Of a DNA stretch of 64,000 nt, positions 1 to 8,945 are shown one piece after another. The notes beneath the pieces are model-generated. The model saw only the letters and a program-made list of their open reading frames with translations. It searched no databases and was not told the origin of the DNA. Numbering within the stretch: the stretch's first letter is position 1; the number at the start of each line of letters is the position of its first letter. The position numbers were made by a program, and so were the translations under genes. Source of the stretch: Pachyseris speciosa (taxonomy: Eukaryota; Cnidaria; Anthozoa; Scleractinia; Pachyseridae); contig JAEMWC010000447.1 of the NCBI GenBank assembly GCA_016490735.1, positions 247,001 through 311,000 of the forward strand, read 5' to 3'.

Positions 1-54
1 TCACCATGTTGTTCATATTTTTTAAACTCAAACCGTTTCATATACTATTAGGTT

Positions 55-840
55 TTATAATTCTGTCTCTCTCAAGAATAACTCAATATACCAATCTATC
101 CCATTTAAATCGACTGGAGCTCTAGAAGAGTCTGTGACATAAAAACGTATTGAGCTGATTGTATGTGTTGAGACAGGATTCCATGAAAGAAAACGAGGTT
201 TGTAAGTGAAAGGTAAACTTCTAACGAGATCTGTGACAGGAATAACAGCGATTGTATTTGTGCTATTTCCATCAACAATGCTATCTGTCACCAAATCACA
301 ATTGATATAAATTTCATCTACTCCTCTTGTAATATCAGGTAGATTTGTTCCATATTCTGTGGCTGGAACTAATTTTGAATCGAAACCGATAAGTTTTCTG
401 AAATCAAGATTCCTCAGATCCACACGATAATTTTCATTGAGTTCAATCAAAATGCGATATGTTGACAAAACGAAATACATGTTAATACCATACAGGAATT
501 TTGATTTGTCTGTTTCAGATGGATTCAGTACATGGCTATTTTTTCTCATATACTCATGAATGTAACTATTGATATCGTCGTATGAATACATCCCGTTAAC
601 GAATGTTATTGTTTCCCAGTTTACACCTTTGTCATAGCTGTATTTCATTTGATTATTCCCAAAAATATCTCTGATATTGTACCAACTGTATGTCATATTG
701 ATAACATTCACAGCCATTTCATATTTTAAATCATTCGTTAATTTAAGAGGTGAATTGAATCTTTTTTCAAAATCATGACTCTTGCTGACACCAATTTTGT
801 CTCTGTTTTTACTGTTGAATCGTAATGAAATTTCTGTCAT
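55..840 (-). CDS. Polinton/adintovirus-like penton (minor capsid) protein candidate
   Basis: This 261-aa open frame has no introns. Near residues 24-56 it has a Phe-rich start, a PLKL stretch, then a hydrophobic strand ending in YSWYNI. Next come a G-x-W-x-x-I segment and a D-I-N-x-Y-I helix (about 88-93). The C-terminus reads SIRFYVTDSS, then a V-D-L-N-G turn and a final LFLRE strand. This order is what I recall for the penton-type proteins of Polintons and adintoviruses, especially cnidarian ones. Its role would be the vertex or minor capsid protein of the virion. The next gene on the same strand begins only a few bases upstream, and the packaging ATPase lies about 0.9 kb away in the opposite direction, which supports a virion cluster. 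The assignment rests on remembered motif order, not a search. Confidence 0.55.
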   Translation of the reverse strand: MTEISLRFNSKNRDKIGVSKSHDFEKRFNSPLKLTNDLKYEMAVNVINMTYSWYNIRDIFGNNQMKYSYDKGVNWETITFVNGMYSYDDINSYIHEYMRKNSHVLNPSETDKSKFLYGINMYFVLSTYRILIELNENYRVDLRNLDFRKLIGFDSKLVPATEYGTNLPDITRGVDEIYINCDLVTDSIVDGNSTNTIAVIPVTDLVRSLPFTYKPRFLSWNPVSTHTISSIRFYVTDSSRAPVDLNGIDWYIELFLRETEL

Positions 841-846
841 ATACTT

Positions 847-1680
847 TTACATTAGATATTTCATCATTATTTTATTTAGCTCACCAGTTTTCAGGATTCC
901 CAGTCTGTTCAATGTATGCAATATATTTGTGAATTCATTTTGAACATTTCTGCTGTTGTTGCCGGCTGAAATAGATCCACCAAGTAACTGTAGTCTTGAA
1001 AGCATGTCACCAAAAATGCATCCCTTGAACCCATTCCTTTCCCTGTTTTGTATTTGTAAGAAGTTAATATATCATCAATCGTTTCTCTGTATTTCTTCAA
1101 AGTTTGTATTTCTCTGCCTATAGATTCTTTATAATTTGCATTAAAATCTTTTCTTTTTTTCTTTCCTGCTAAACTACGACCTAAAAATAAAGCTTTTTCC
1201 CTTTCCTCGTCAAGTTTTTTTGGGCTGACTTGAGTTAAATCGAATGGTTTCAAAAGATTGTGATTTTTTAATATGATTCTATCATCTTTATTGAAATTGT
1301 TATCGACATCTAAAAAGCTGATTTTCCGATCCTCTTTTTTAGGTGCTTCTTCAGTGCTTCTTCAGGTGCTTCAATGGCTCCAGGAAGTTCCTTTCCCATT
1401 GTAATAGCTCTTCTATTAGCTTCAATAACATCATCAAGTCCTTTCGTCAAAGCCTGTTGATTCTTTTTCAACTGTTTAATGACTTCATCCTGTTTTTTCG
1501 TCGACACTTTCTTTCACACTCTTCTGGACATCAATAGAGGGTTTCAGCAATTCTGATGTTGTATCATATGCATCCTGTTTTCTGTATTCATAAGTCTTGA
1601 TAACATCACGAACTTCTCTTGTTTTGTTTCCGGCTTCAATTCCACTTTTTTAGAAGCCTTTTCATTCGTTCTATATCCAT
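847..1680 (-). pseudogene. Broken coiled-coil gene of the Polinton-like element
   Basis: Several minus-strand frames follow each other without a shared reading frame. They start with MDIERMKRLLKK at 1680 and end in a helix rich in Leu and Met at 847. Longer open pieces lie at 1310-1507 (65 aa) and 909-1253 (114 aa). They are Lys-, Glu- and Gln-rich and look coiled-coil. Frame breaks fall near 1645, 1500, 1340 and 945, so at least four indels separate the pieces. A short Glu-Ala-Pro repeat (about 1345-1375) lies at one break, where slippage is plausible. The gene sits directly upstream of the penton-like gene on the same strand. In relatives I recall a protein of this style next to penton, of unknown function. 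It could be a minor virion or scaffold protein; that is inference. Confidence 0.55.
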
Positions 1681-1691
1681 ATACAATTGTG

Positions 1692-1705
1692 TTAGACTAA
1701 TCTAA
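1692..1705. promoter_or_regulatory. Palindromic element between divergent viral-type genes
   Basis: Only 36 bp separate the minus-strand gene start (1680) from the ATPase start (1717). The gap contains TTAGACTAATCTAA, in which TTAGA and TCTAA form an inverted repeat. The right half contains the octamer TAATCTAA that recurs before other genes here. It is a good candidate for a shared bidirectional promoter; function is inferred. Confidence 0.4.
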
Positions 1706-1716
1706 ACTATTTACAT

Positions 1717-2355
1717 ATGGAAATCCCTAATTATGATATTCAGGGTTTAAAGAATTCATTCAGACAGTTGTATCCGTATATGCCAAAAGATACATTTAGA
1801 ATGTTATTGGCTGGTAATTCTGGATCTGGAAAGACAACATTGTTCATGCATCTGATTATGGAACCATTGGTTTATTATGATCAGATACATCTTTATGCAA
1901 AAAATTTAGATCAAGACAAGTACAAATATCTTCGGAAAGTAATGGATGAAATAAGCAGTCACATTGGATATCCTGCCTTGGTTTGCAGTCAAGAAGAGAT
2001 ATTACCAGTTGAACAAATAAAAGACACAGATTTGCAGCGATTGGTTGTTTTTGATGATTTTGTCACTGACAAGAAACAAGATCAGATAATCAGCTATTTC
2101 ATTCAGGGGAGACACAAGAACTGTTCAGTCATATATCTCACACAGTCATTCTATGGATGCCCAAAATCAATCAGACTCAATTGCAGTCACTTCTGTCTTT
2201 ATGATTTCCCATCCTCAAGAGAAAGGAATCTGATTGCACAAGAACTTGGAATCGACAAGAAGAAATACATTGAAGCAACCAAAAAACCATATTCCTTCTG
2301 TTATGTCGACAAGCCGATGAAAACAATCAAGAGAAATTTTTATGGTGCTGTTTAA
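1717..2355 (+). CDS. A32-like genome packaging ATPase (FtsK/HerA superfamily)
   Basis: This 212-aa intact protein has a Walker A motif GNSGSGKT at residues 33-40. A Walker B strand ends in VFDD (111-114), and a LTQS motif near 141-144 sits where these ATPases carry a sensor Gln. The length fits the small packaging ATPases of Polintons, virophages and NCLDVs, which pump genomic DNA into preformed capsids. It is the most confidently recognised viral gene in the window. It is divergent from the broken coiled-coil gene and is followed by a tiny ORF and the fibre genes. TAATCTAA at 1698-1705 lies 12 bp before its ATG. General P-loop ATPases are the alternative, but the size, motif spacing and neighbours argue for packaging. 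Confidence 0.85.
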   Translation: MEIPNYDIQGLKNSFRQLYPYMPKDTFRMLLAGNSGSGKTTLFMHLIMEPLVYYDQIHLYAKNLDQDKYKYLRKVMDEISSHIGYPALVCSQEEILPVEQIKDTDLQRLVVFDDFVTDKKQDQIISYFIQGRHKNCSVIYLTQSFYGCPKSIRLNCSHFCLYDFPSSRERNLIAQELGIDKKKYIEATKKPYSFCYVDKPMKTIKRNFYGAV

Positions 2356-2371
2356 TCTAATCTAATATTAT

Positions 2372-2440
2372 ATGGCAATCAATAATTTCCAAAATGTTGA
2401 AAAACAGGAGAATCCAAAAACAGAAAGAATCGAAAATTAA
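2372..2440 (+). CDS. Possible 22-aa microprotein
   Basis: A 22-codon frame (MAINNFQNVEKQ...) lies between the ATPase and the long fibre gene. A double octamer TAATCTAATCTAA (2353-2365) is immediately upstream, and its own stop overlaps the octamer of the next gene. The product is hydrophilic with no recognisable domain. The promoter-like context is the only support that it is expressed. Confidence 0.25.
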   Translation: MAINNFQNVEKQENPKTERIEN

Positions 2441-2457
2441 TCTAACAAGATGATATA

Positions 2458-5400
2458 ATGGGAGTTTTTAATGCTCAAATAAATCAAGATAAAACAGAAA
2501 CTGTACTGGTGAAAGAGGCCCAGCTGGTCCAGTTGGTCCCAAAGGTGAAAAAGGTGATAGAGGTCCAAAAGGTAATACAGGTGCAATTGGTCCACAAGGA
2601 GCTACTGGAGCTGTTGGTCCCAAAGGTGATGGATTCAAATTAACACAAGATGGTAATTATGACATTGAAAATAAACGTTTGACAAATATTAGTGATCCAG
2701 TAAATCATTATGATTCTACTAACTTGGGATATGTTAATGATGCTGTTTTATCAATTGAAGGAACACGTGTTAATCCATTTAAATTTCTTCTTGAAGATGT
2801 ATCAAAAACAACTATTCTTAGAAATGCGAATAATCTGCAATTGGAAGATTTTGACAAAAGCCCTTACTCATTGAATAAAATAGCCTTGTCTTTTGTTATT
2901 CCTACTGCTGGTCTTACAACTGTTCTTCGTTTTGATCTGACACAATTGGAAGTTTCAAAGTACACTTTAGTTGTTGAGTTTTATACTGATGGTAGCCCAA
3001 ATAATGCAACAGTCGATGACGACAATCTGTCATCTAATTTAATTGAAAGAAAGGATTCAATAAAAAGAGCATTTCCAAAGACTCATCTTGTTGATGGTTA
3101 TCTTAAGAGAATATTCTTCCTTGAAAAAACAAGTCATGGTTCCACATCAATGGAGTTATTGTTGATTTCACCATATTTACAAAATAATAAAAAACATTAT
3201 GTTATAGTTTATGGTGTTTACGGATTTTCAAATAATATCACATATTCACGACCCAGTGTATGAAATTGAAAACGGCAATGTTTTTGGTGGTAAAATTGAC
3301 ATGAAAAATAATAGAATCATGAACCTTAATGACATCCATCAGACCCTCATGATGCTGTCAACAAATCTTACGTTGATAATAAAACAGCTGATTTCCTTAA
3401 TATAAACACTGGTGGTGTAATTTATGCACCTGTCAGCATGAATAGAAATGATCTATTTGGCATACCAGATAACCCAAGATTTGGTTATTCAGCTGTAAAT
3501 AGAAACTATGTGAACAATAATTTTTTGAAACTAAATGGAAGCGTTGCGATGACTTCTGATTTGAATCTTGGAGGTAACAAATTGACTAATGTATCAACAC
3601 CAACTGCAAACAATGATACAGCCACAAAGGGGTATGTTGATACTGAAATTGCTGGAATTACTGGCATTGATGTTTCACCATTTCTTAAAAAAGATGGAAG
3701 TGTTGCAATGACTGGTGATCTTGACATGGGTGACAATAAAGTAACAAATGTTGGATCTCCAAACTCTGACAAAGATTCTGCCAACAAAAAGTATGTTGAT
3801 GACCTTGTTTTTTCAGCATCTGGTACCCAACGCAACCCATTCGCTTTTCTGTTAAAAGACATATCCAAGTCTTCTGCAGTCAGTGGTGTGGAAAACCTTC
3901 AAATTGAGAATTTTGACAGATCGCCTTATCACATAAACAAGTCATCATTGTCTTTTTTCATCAAACGAAGAGGCAACTTCACATCCAAAATTCGTTTTAA
4001 TGTGACATCTTTGAGTAATGGACGGTACACATTTGTTACTGAGTTTTACTCACCATCAGATCCAAGAAATGCTGCAATCAGTTTAACCCTTCCAACAATT
4101 AACATGCGTGACGCTGGACAGTCATTTCAAAAATCTTTTACTAGAACTCCACACGTTGATGGTTATATCAAAATTCTTTTCCAGATAGAAAAAAGAAGTG
4201 GTGGTCAAGCGACAATACAGGTGGAACTTTCCAGCACAGCTCCTGCGTCTAACACCAAAACACATATCATTGTTTATGGGGCTTATGGCTATCATACCAA
4301 TTTGTCTTACTTTGTTCATGACCCAGCTTATGAAATTGAAAACGGTCATGTTGCGTTTGGTAGTAATGTTGACATGAAATTGAACAAGATCATCAACCTA
4401 CAGGATAACCCCTCAAACCCACAAGACGCTGTAAACAAAAAATATGTTGATGCTGAAATTGCTGGTATTGATGTTTCTCAATTTCTTAAAAAAGATGGAA
4501 GTGTTATAATGACCGGCAATCAGGATTTTGGGGGGTTTATTATTAGAGGTCATGGGATAGGAAACCAACCAGCAGATCTTGTGAATAAATCGTATATTGA
4601 CACTAATCTCGCATCAAAAAGCAGTATCGGTCAAACTCTACTTCGAGATGGAACACAAGAAATGACTGCTAATTTAAATCTGGCTGGTAACAAAGTGATC
4701 AACTGTGCAACACCAACTGCTAACACGGATGCTGCCAACAAAAGATATGTTGACCAGGCCCTTTTCTTAAACTTGTCGGAGGTCAAATGGCTGGTGATAT
4801 TGACATGGGTGATAACACACTCGCAAACTTAAAAGAAGGAACAAATAAAACCGATGCCGTAAATTTAGATCAATTAGAAAAAAGTCATATTTCATCTGCT
4901 TCTCATCCAAAGAATGCTTTCAAATATTTGATGAATGATATCAATGAAATTAGCACTGAATATGGCTTGACAGTTAATGGATATGTCAATTTACCTCGTT
5001 CACCACATTTGATTTCAAAAAAGGTCATTGATATAGACTTGAATAAAGAAGCTAATCATATTTACAGAGCTAGAATTGGATTTAATATGTATACAATAAA
5101 TGATGGAAAATACACTTTCATTCTTGAATGGCTATTTCCTGATTATGAAGGAATGAGTCTTAGTAGTGTAACATTCAGTGCAACTGGTGGAATTACAATT
5201 CATAAAACTGTAGGGAGAAAATTTGATAACAGAAATGAAGATCATTCGAGATATTTATTATGGATTGAAAAACCATCAGCAAGTTCACCACCTGAATATT
5301 TATATTGTACGATTCATATTAATGCTAACCCAACTTATCCAAATAAGTACAAAGTTCATTGTGTTGCATATGGTATTGATTTTGAAGCAGTAGACGTTCC

Positions 5401-6127
5401 ATCAAGTGTTTACGACTTCTCTGAACCTTTCAAAATCGTGAATGAAACAATACAATTACAAACTGATTTAGATTTGAATGGTTTTGATGTGAAAGAAAAT
5501 GAAAATTGGTTGTTTGGTGGAGACAATGGCGAATTGACAATGCTGAATAATATTAATATGAACACTTATCTGATAAAAGAGGCTAAACTTGGTGGTGATT
5601 TAAATCTGAATGGCTTTAGAATTCATAATAATAGTTTGAATCTATTTCGTTCAAGCGTTACAGGTGTAATCATGGAAACGGCTTTCGATTTGGGTGGATT
5701 TGCTCTTTACAGGCCGAAATTGGGAGGTGATCTAAATTTGAATGGGAATGGAATAATCGGTCAAATACAATATTTAAATTGCTCTGTCAAAGCCAAACGA
5801 GGACATAATAAGAATGTTTTAAAGCCTGTATTGATAAATGGCTCTGATTTTTTAGTCATTCATAATAATAACTTTCACATTAAGAATATGTATGTAATAC
5901 AAGGAACAAAACCCGGAATATTCTACTTCAAGACAAAAGCTGAAGGTGCTGGAAATTTACCATTACCAGCAACAATTTTTGAATACAGACATGGTGCTTC
6001 GGGTGGAAACATCACAACGGTTGACGTCAATAAATCATTATCGAGAGGCTATTTTATAATTGACTATTCACATCCCAATAGTGGAGCATTTGATATAGCA
6101 TTCACACTTGAAGTGGTCATGAATTAA
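2458..6127 (+). pseudogene. Giant fibre-like virion gene with three repeated domains, frameshifted
   Basis: The gene starts MGVFN and then changes frame near 2505 into a collagen-like Gly-X-Y run (about 2510-2630, rich in GPKG and GEKG). Further frame changes lie near 3245, 3340 and 4775; the longest open pieces are 2679-3263, 3438-4832 and 4787-6127. The body alternates short repeats of the form L-N-G-N-K-I-x-N...A-x-N-K-x-Y-V-D, familiar from phage tail fibres, with three copies of a roughly 165-aa domain. Those copies start near 2790, 3830 and 4910 and share N-P-F-x-F-L-L, S-P-Y/H, V-D-G-Y and V-x-Y-G-x-Y-G landmarks. Such proteins form trimeric stalks and heads for receptor binding. The frameshifts suggest a decayed copy, though assembly indels cannot be excluded. 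Confidence 0.6.
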
Positions 6128-6144
6128 TCTAAATTAATATTATA

Positions 6145-7074
6145 ATGGGAGTTTTCAATTCTCCACAAAATCAAGACAATAAAGGTGATAAAGGTGATAA
6201 AGGTGATGGATTTACATTAACACAAGATGGGCATTTTGATATTGGAGGTAATAAAATAACAAATGTTAATGAAGGAACATCGGATGATGATTGTGTAACA
6301 AAAAAACAACTAGATTTGAAGTTAGATAGAGCAACTTTTATTATTTCAAATTCACTGCCTGGTATACCTGTTCTTAATGGAATTTCAATTGCTTTGATAC
6401 CATCTCTGTCTGTATTGACAACTGATGCTAATGATAGAGTTTCTAGTTGGCTGGATCCTGTTAATAATGTCACTTTTACACAAACTTCTAATTCGAAAAA
6501 ACCATTGTTACTGAGAGATTCAGTCAAGAAAAAGTTTTTCATACGTTTCGATGGCAGTGATGACTACTTGGAGAACAGTTCATTTGATGTTTCTAAAGTT
6601 GCTGGACGGAGTGGAAATACTTGTACTGTTATAATCATTGCAAACACAAAACAAACAAAATGTCAATCACAATTTCAATGGGGTAAGGGTGCTGTTAGAT
6701 TTGGTGTTCATCTGCCTTGGATTAATGGAGTATGTTATATTGATTTCGGTTCTATATTAAATGGAAGACTTGCTGTTTCTTCTTTGGCTAATCTGACGGG
6801 AAATATTGAAGTTTTTACTGTTCGAGTTGATGGTCATAATATGGAATTTTTCAGAGGTATTTCATCAATGACACCATTTGGAACAGGATCAATTTCAGCA
6901 ACATTGACTGGTAGTGCACAAGAAATGTTTATTGGTTGTCAAGTTCATACAGATGGTTCTGCAATTAATTTTTGTGAAATGGATCTTTATGCTTTTGCTG
7001 TTTGGCAGAAATCTCTGTCTGATGATGAATTAAAAAATATGTTCCGTTTCCTTGAAGATTATTTCGATCTTTGA
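6145..7074 (+). CDS. Fibre protein: collagen-like stalk plus LamG/ConA-like head
   Basis: This intact 309-aa protein begins MGVFN like the preceding fibre gene. A short GDKGDKGDG collagen-like run (residues 14-22) follows, then the same D-G-F-x-L-T-Q-D-G module and an N-K-I-T-N...VTKKQL linker. From about residue 90 to the end it resembles a laminin-G/concanavalin-A-like lectin fold: an F-D-G-S-D-D-Y-L strand near 132, an I-I-A-N-T strand, and the closing W-x-x-x-L-S-D-D-E-L signature near 290. In viruses such modules sit at fibre tips and bind glycans or host proteins. TAATCTAA at 6125-6132 lies just before the ATG. Head type is inferred from pattern; glycan binding is inference. Confidence 0.6.
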   Translation: MGVFNSPQNQDNKGDKGDKGDGFTLTQDGHFDIGGNKITNVNEGTSDDDCVTKKQLDLKLDRATFIISNSLPGIPVLNGISIALIPSLSVLTTDANDRVSSWLDPVNNVTFTQTSNSKKPLLLRDSVKKKFFIRFDGSDDYLENSSFDVSKVAGRSGNTCTVIIIANTKQTKCQSQFQWGKGAVRFGVHLPWINGVCYIDFGSILNGRLAVSSLANLTGNIEVFTVRVDGHNMEFFRGISSMTPFGTGSISATLTGSAQEMFIGCQVHTDGSAINFCEMDLYAFAVWQKSLSDDELKNMFRFLEDYFDL

Positions 7075-7092
7075 ATTATGTAATCAATTATT

Positions 7093-7512
7093 ATGAAGCA
7101 GATTATAAGATTTGTACGATGGTTCATTCGGGATGCTGAACGGAAAAACCCTGGTGTTGATAAGAGGATTTTGAAATCAGCTTTGGTTTATCAGTTTCTA
7201 TATCACAAACATTTCAACAAATATATTGAAGTGAGAGATATTATCCAGGAGCATATAGGCATTGGATTAATCGGTCCCGGTGAAGGCTGCTTAACACATT
7301 TTTTGGAGCATACTCTTGGTTGGATTGATACATTACAGACACATGGTATATTACACGATGCCTTCGGTAGGTTTTATGTCAAACATGCACTTGATAGAGG
7401 ATATTCTTATGCTCTACCGTCTTTCTTGACGACTAAAATTAGTAAGTTATCACCTCTAAGTGGGCAATTGTCTGGTTTGTGGTACTGTGTGTTGAACAGA
7501 ATCGTTATATAA
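7093..7512 (+). CDS. Unassigned Polinton-element protein with GPG and HD motifs
   Basis: This 139-aa open frame starts 18 bp after the LamG-type fibre gene and ends 9 bp before the next gene, so it is part of the same compact block. I do not recognise the family. Visible features are a basic amphipathic N-terminus, a GPG turn at 61-63 followed by a Cys, an H-D pair at 88-89 in an L-H-D-A-F-G context, and a hydrophobic C-terminus with G-L-W-Y-C. GPG followed by HD recalls the calcium loop and catalytic pair of parvovirus-type phospholipase A2, but the spacing is longer than in that family. The resemblance is therefore weak and no function is assigned. Confidence 0.6.
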   Translation: MKQIIRFVRWFIRDAERKNPGVDKRILKSALVYQFLYHKHFNKYIEVRDIIQEHIGIGLIGPGEGCLTHFLEHTLGWIDTLQTHGILHDAFGRFYVKHALDRGYSYALPSFLTTKISKLSPLSGQLSGLWYCVLNRIVI

Positions 7513-7521
7513 GCATATTGT

Positions 7522-8007
7522 ATGAAAGAGCGAAAAAGCATATTCAGCTGGAACCATATTTCAGGTGAATTAACAGAAGATCAGGTAAATGAATTAAAAG
7601 CCTATTACCACACATATCACAGAAAGTGTTGGGCTCATAAACAGGCTGTTAAAAGGTTCAAAAAATGGAAATTACTGGGGAATTCCTTGTCCATCATCTT
7701 TGCAACTGGGGGTCTCGCCACAAGTGTGGCAACAGGTGGTGTTAGTTTGGTAGCCATCAGTACAGCAGCACTTTTGATACAAGGGTGGATGAAGCATAAA
7801 AACCTAGATTTGAAAATCCAGAATTGCACATATGCTTATCAAAGCTATCAACATCTACTCAATTCAATAAAAGACAAGTTGAGAAGTGGTGATTTTGATG
7901 CTTCAAGTATACAAATCTCAATGAAGAATATTGATGATTATGTGACTGACAATAGTCCAATTATTGATAAGTACCTACTGAAATATGATGAAAAATTCAC
8001 TGCTTGA
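7522..8007 (+). CDS. Two-helix membrane protein, SLATT-like architecture
   Basis: This 161-aa protein has a charged N-terminal helix (residues 18-50, many Lys, His and Tyr). Two predicted membrane helices follow (about 51-68 and 72-90, split by a Gly-rich turn), and then a soluble helical tail (95-160) with Y-x-S-Y-x-x-L and D-x-S-P-I-I-D-K-Y segments. Helix, 2TM, helical bundle is the layout of SLATT domains, pore-forming effectors known mainly from prokaryotic conflict systems. In a virus it could act in membrane permeabilisation, entry or egress. It overlaps the end of the convergent VLTF3-like gene by 11 bp. The fold call is from layout only. Confidence 0.55.
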   Translation: MKERKSIFSWNHISGELTEDQVNELKAYYHTYHRKCWAHKQAVKRFKKWKLLGNSLSIIFATGGLATSVATGGVSLVAISTAALLIQGWMKHKNLDLKIQNCTYAYQSYQHLLNSIKDKLRSGDFDASSIQISMKNIDDYVTDNSPIIDKYLLKYDEKFTA

Positions 8008-8560
8008 TAATACTAATAATCTTATCAAATCTCAACAATAGAATCTCAACCCAATATTGATCATAAAATTTTAATGTCTTCTTTGATCTTGTAACTATTA
8101 TTTCATCAAATGGTAGATCAAGCATTATGAATATTTGCTTAAGCATAAATTTGGTGCTTATCATTCTTTTACGATTCTTATTCACCGAAGGGATGATAGT
8201 GTCTATCTCTTCGAATATTTTCAATATTTTACCCTTATCTTTTACTGAAATTTGAAATCTATTCTTGCAACATATACCATTTATCACATTTTCAATATGG
8301 TACTTCCGGTGATATACAGATTTTCGCCGTATTTTATACATATTATTATGAAAGTCAACGTACTCCTTACAATAGTCATAGCCGTGGACTGAACCACAAT
8401 TTAGACAAACATTTTCACCATCATCATTAAACATTTTCTGTTTATCACAGCAAGGTGCTTTCACACTTTTAACAACTTTGACCAATAGCTGATCACAAAA
8501 AGGACATGTCAACTCCCCCATATTCTTCAATTCATTGTGGATTACTAAATTACAACTCAT
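7997..8560 (-). CDS. VLTF3-like viral late transcription factor
   Basis: This 187-aa intact protein has an N-terminal C-P-F-C pair (19-22), a C-C (37-38), and a zinc-ribbon knuckle C-L-N-C-G (52-56). These are followed by a basic Y-H-R-K-Y-H-I motif (83-89), which matches the Y-K-R-x-N-H-F core of poxvirus VLTF-3-like proteins. VLTF-3 proteins direct late gene transcription in poxviruses and other NCLDVs and occur in some Polinton-like viruses. Here it would be the likely partner of the repeated upstream octamer, which is inference. It is the last gene of the viral-type block and is convergent with the SLATT-like gene. An ordinary TFIIB-type zinc ribbon is the alternative, but the Y-x-R-x-x-H part favours VLTF3. 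Confidence 0.65.
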   Translation of the reverse strand: MSCNLVIHNELKNMGELTCPFCDQLLVKVVKSVKAPCCDKQKMFNDDGENVCLNCGSVHGYDYCKEYVDFHNNMYKIRRKSVYHRKYHIENVINGICCKNRFQISVKDKGKILKIFEEIDTIIPSVNKNRKRMISTKFMLKQIFIMLDLPFDEIIVTRSKKTLKFYDQYWVEILLLRFDKIISIIKQ

Positions 8561-8694
8561 CTATATTATATGAGATATTATTTCTTTATGCAGCTAACAC
8601 ATGATAGGCGATGACTCATTCCCTGTTTTCCGAGAATGTCACGCTTGGTGATTTTTCCGAGAATGTCACGCATTTTATGAAGTGTGCTGACCTT

Positions 8695-8854
8695 GGTTCC
8701 ATCAGATTGAGCAACTATAGATTCCATCAAATTAAATAACTATATATTTCATCAAATTAAATAACTATATATTCCATCAAATTAAATAACTATATATTCC
8801 ATCAAATTAAATAACTATATATTCCATCAGATTGAACAACTATATATTCCATTT
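8695..8854. repeat. 25-bp AT-rich tandem repeat
   Basis: About six and a half copies of a 25-bp unit (AACTATATATTCCATCAAAT and the next five bases TAAAT) start at 8713, 8738, 8763, 8788, 8813 and 8838. The array lies just outside the last viral-type gene. Subterminal repeats are usual near Polinton ends, but no terminal inverted repeat can be tested because the other end is outside the window. Confidence 0.8.
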
Positions 8855-8945
8855 CCAGAATACGAGATCAGAAGGCAGTAGTAGTTTGGGGAAAACGAGA
8901 TCAAATGATTTCGTACCCCCAAACACTATACTACTGATGGCAATC

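Noticed and set aside
2458..2643. 61-aa frame MGVFN...VLVKEAQLVQ
   Set aside because: Only the first residues are real. After a frame change the DNA encodes a Gly-X-Y run in another frame, so the rest is a shadow.
55..8560. Free bacteriophage or contamination as source of the fibre-like genes
   Set aside because: The tail-fibre-like repeats look phage-like, but the A32-type ATPase, penton-like and VLTF3-like genes point to a eukaryotic Polinton-type element continuous with host DNA.
8695..8854. CRISPR-like regular repeats
   Set aside because: The copies abut with no unique spacers and the host is a eukaryote; it is an ordinary tandem array. The same holds for 53141-53322.
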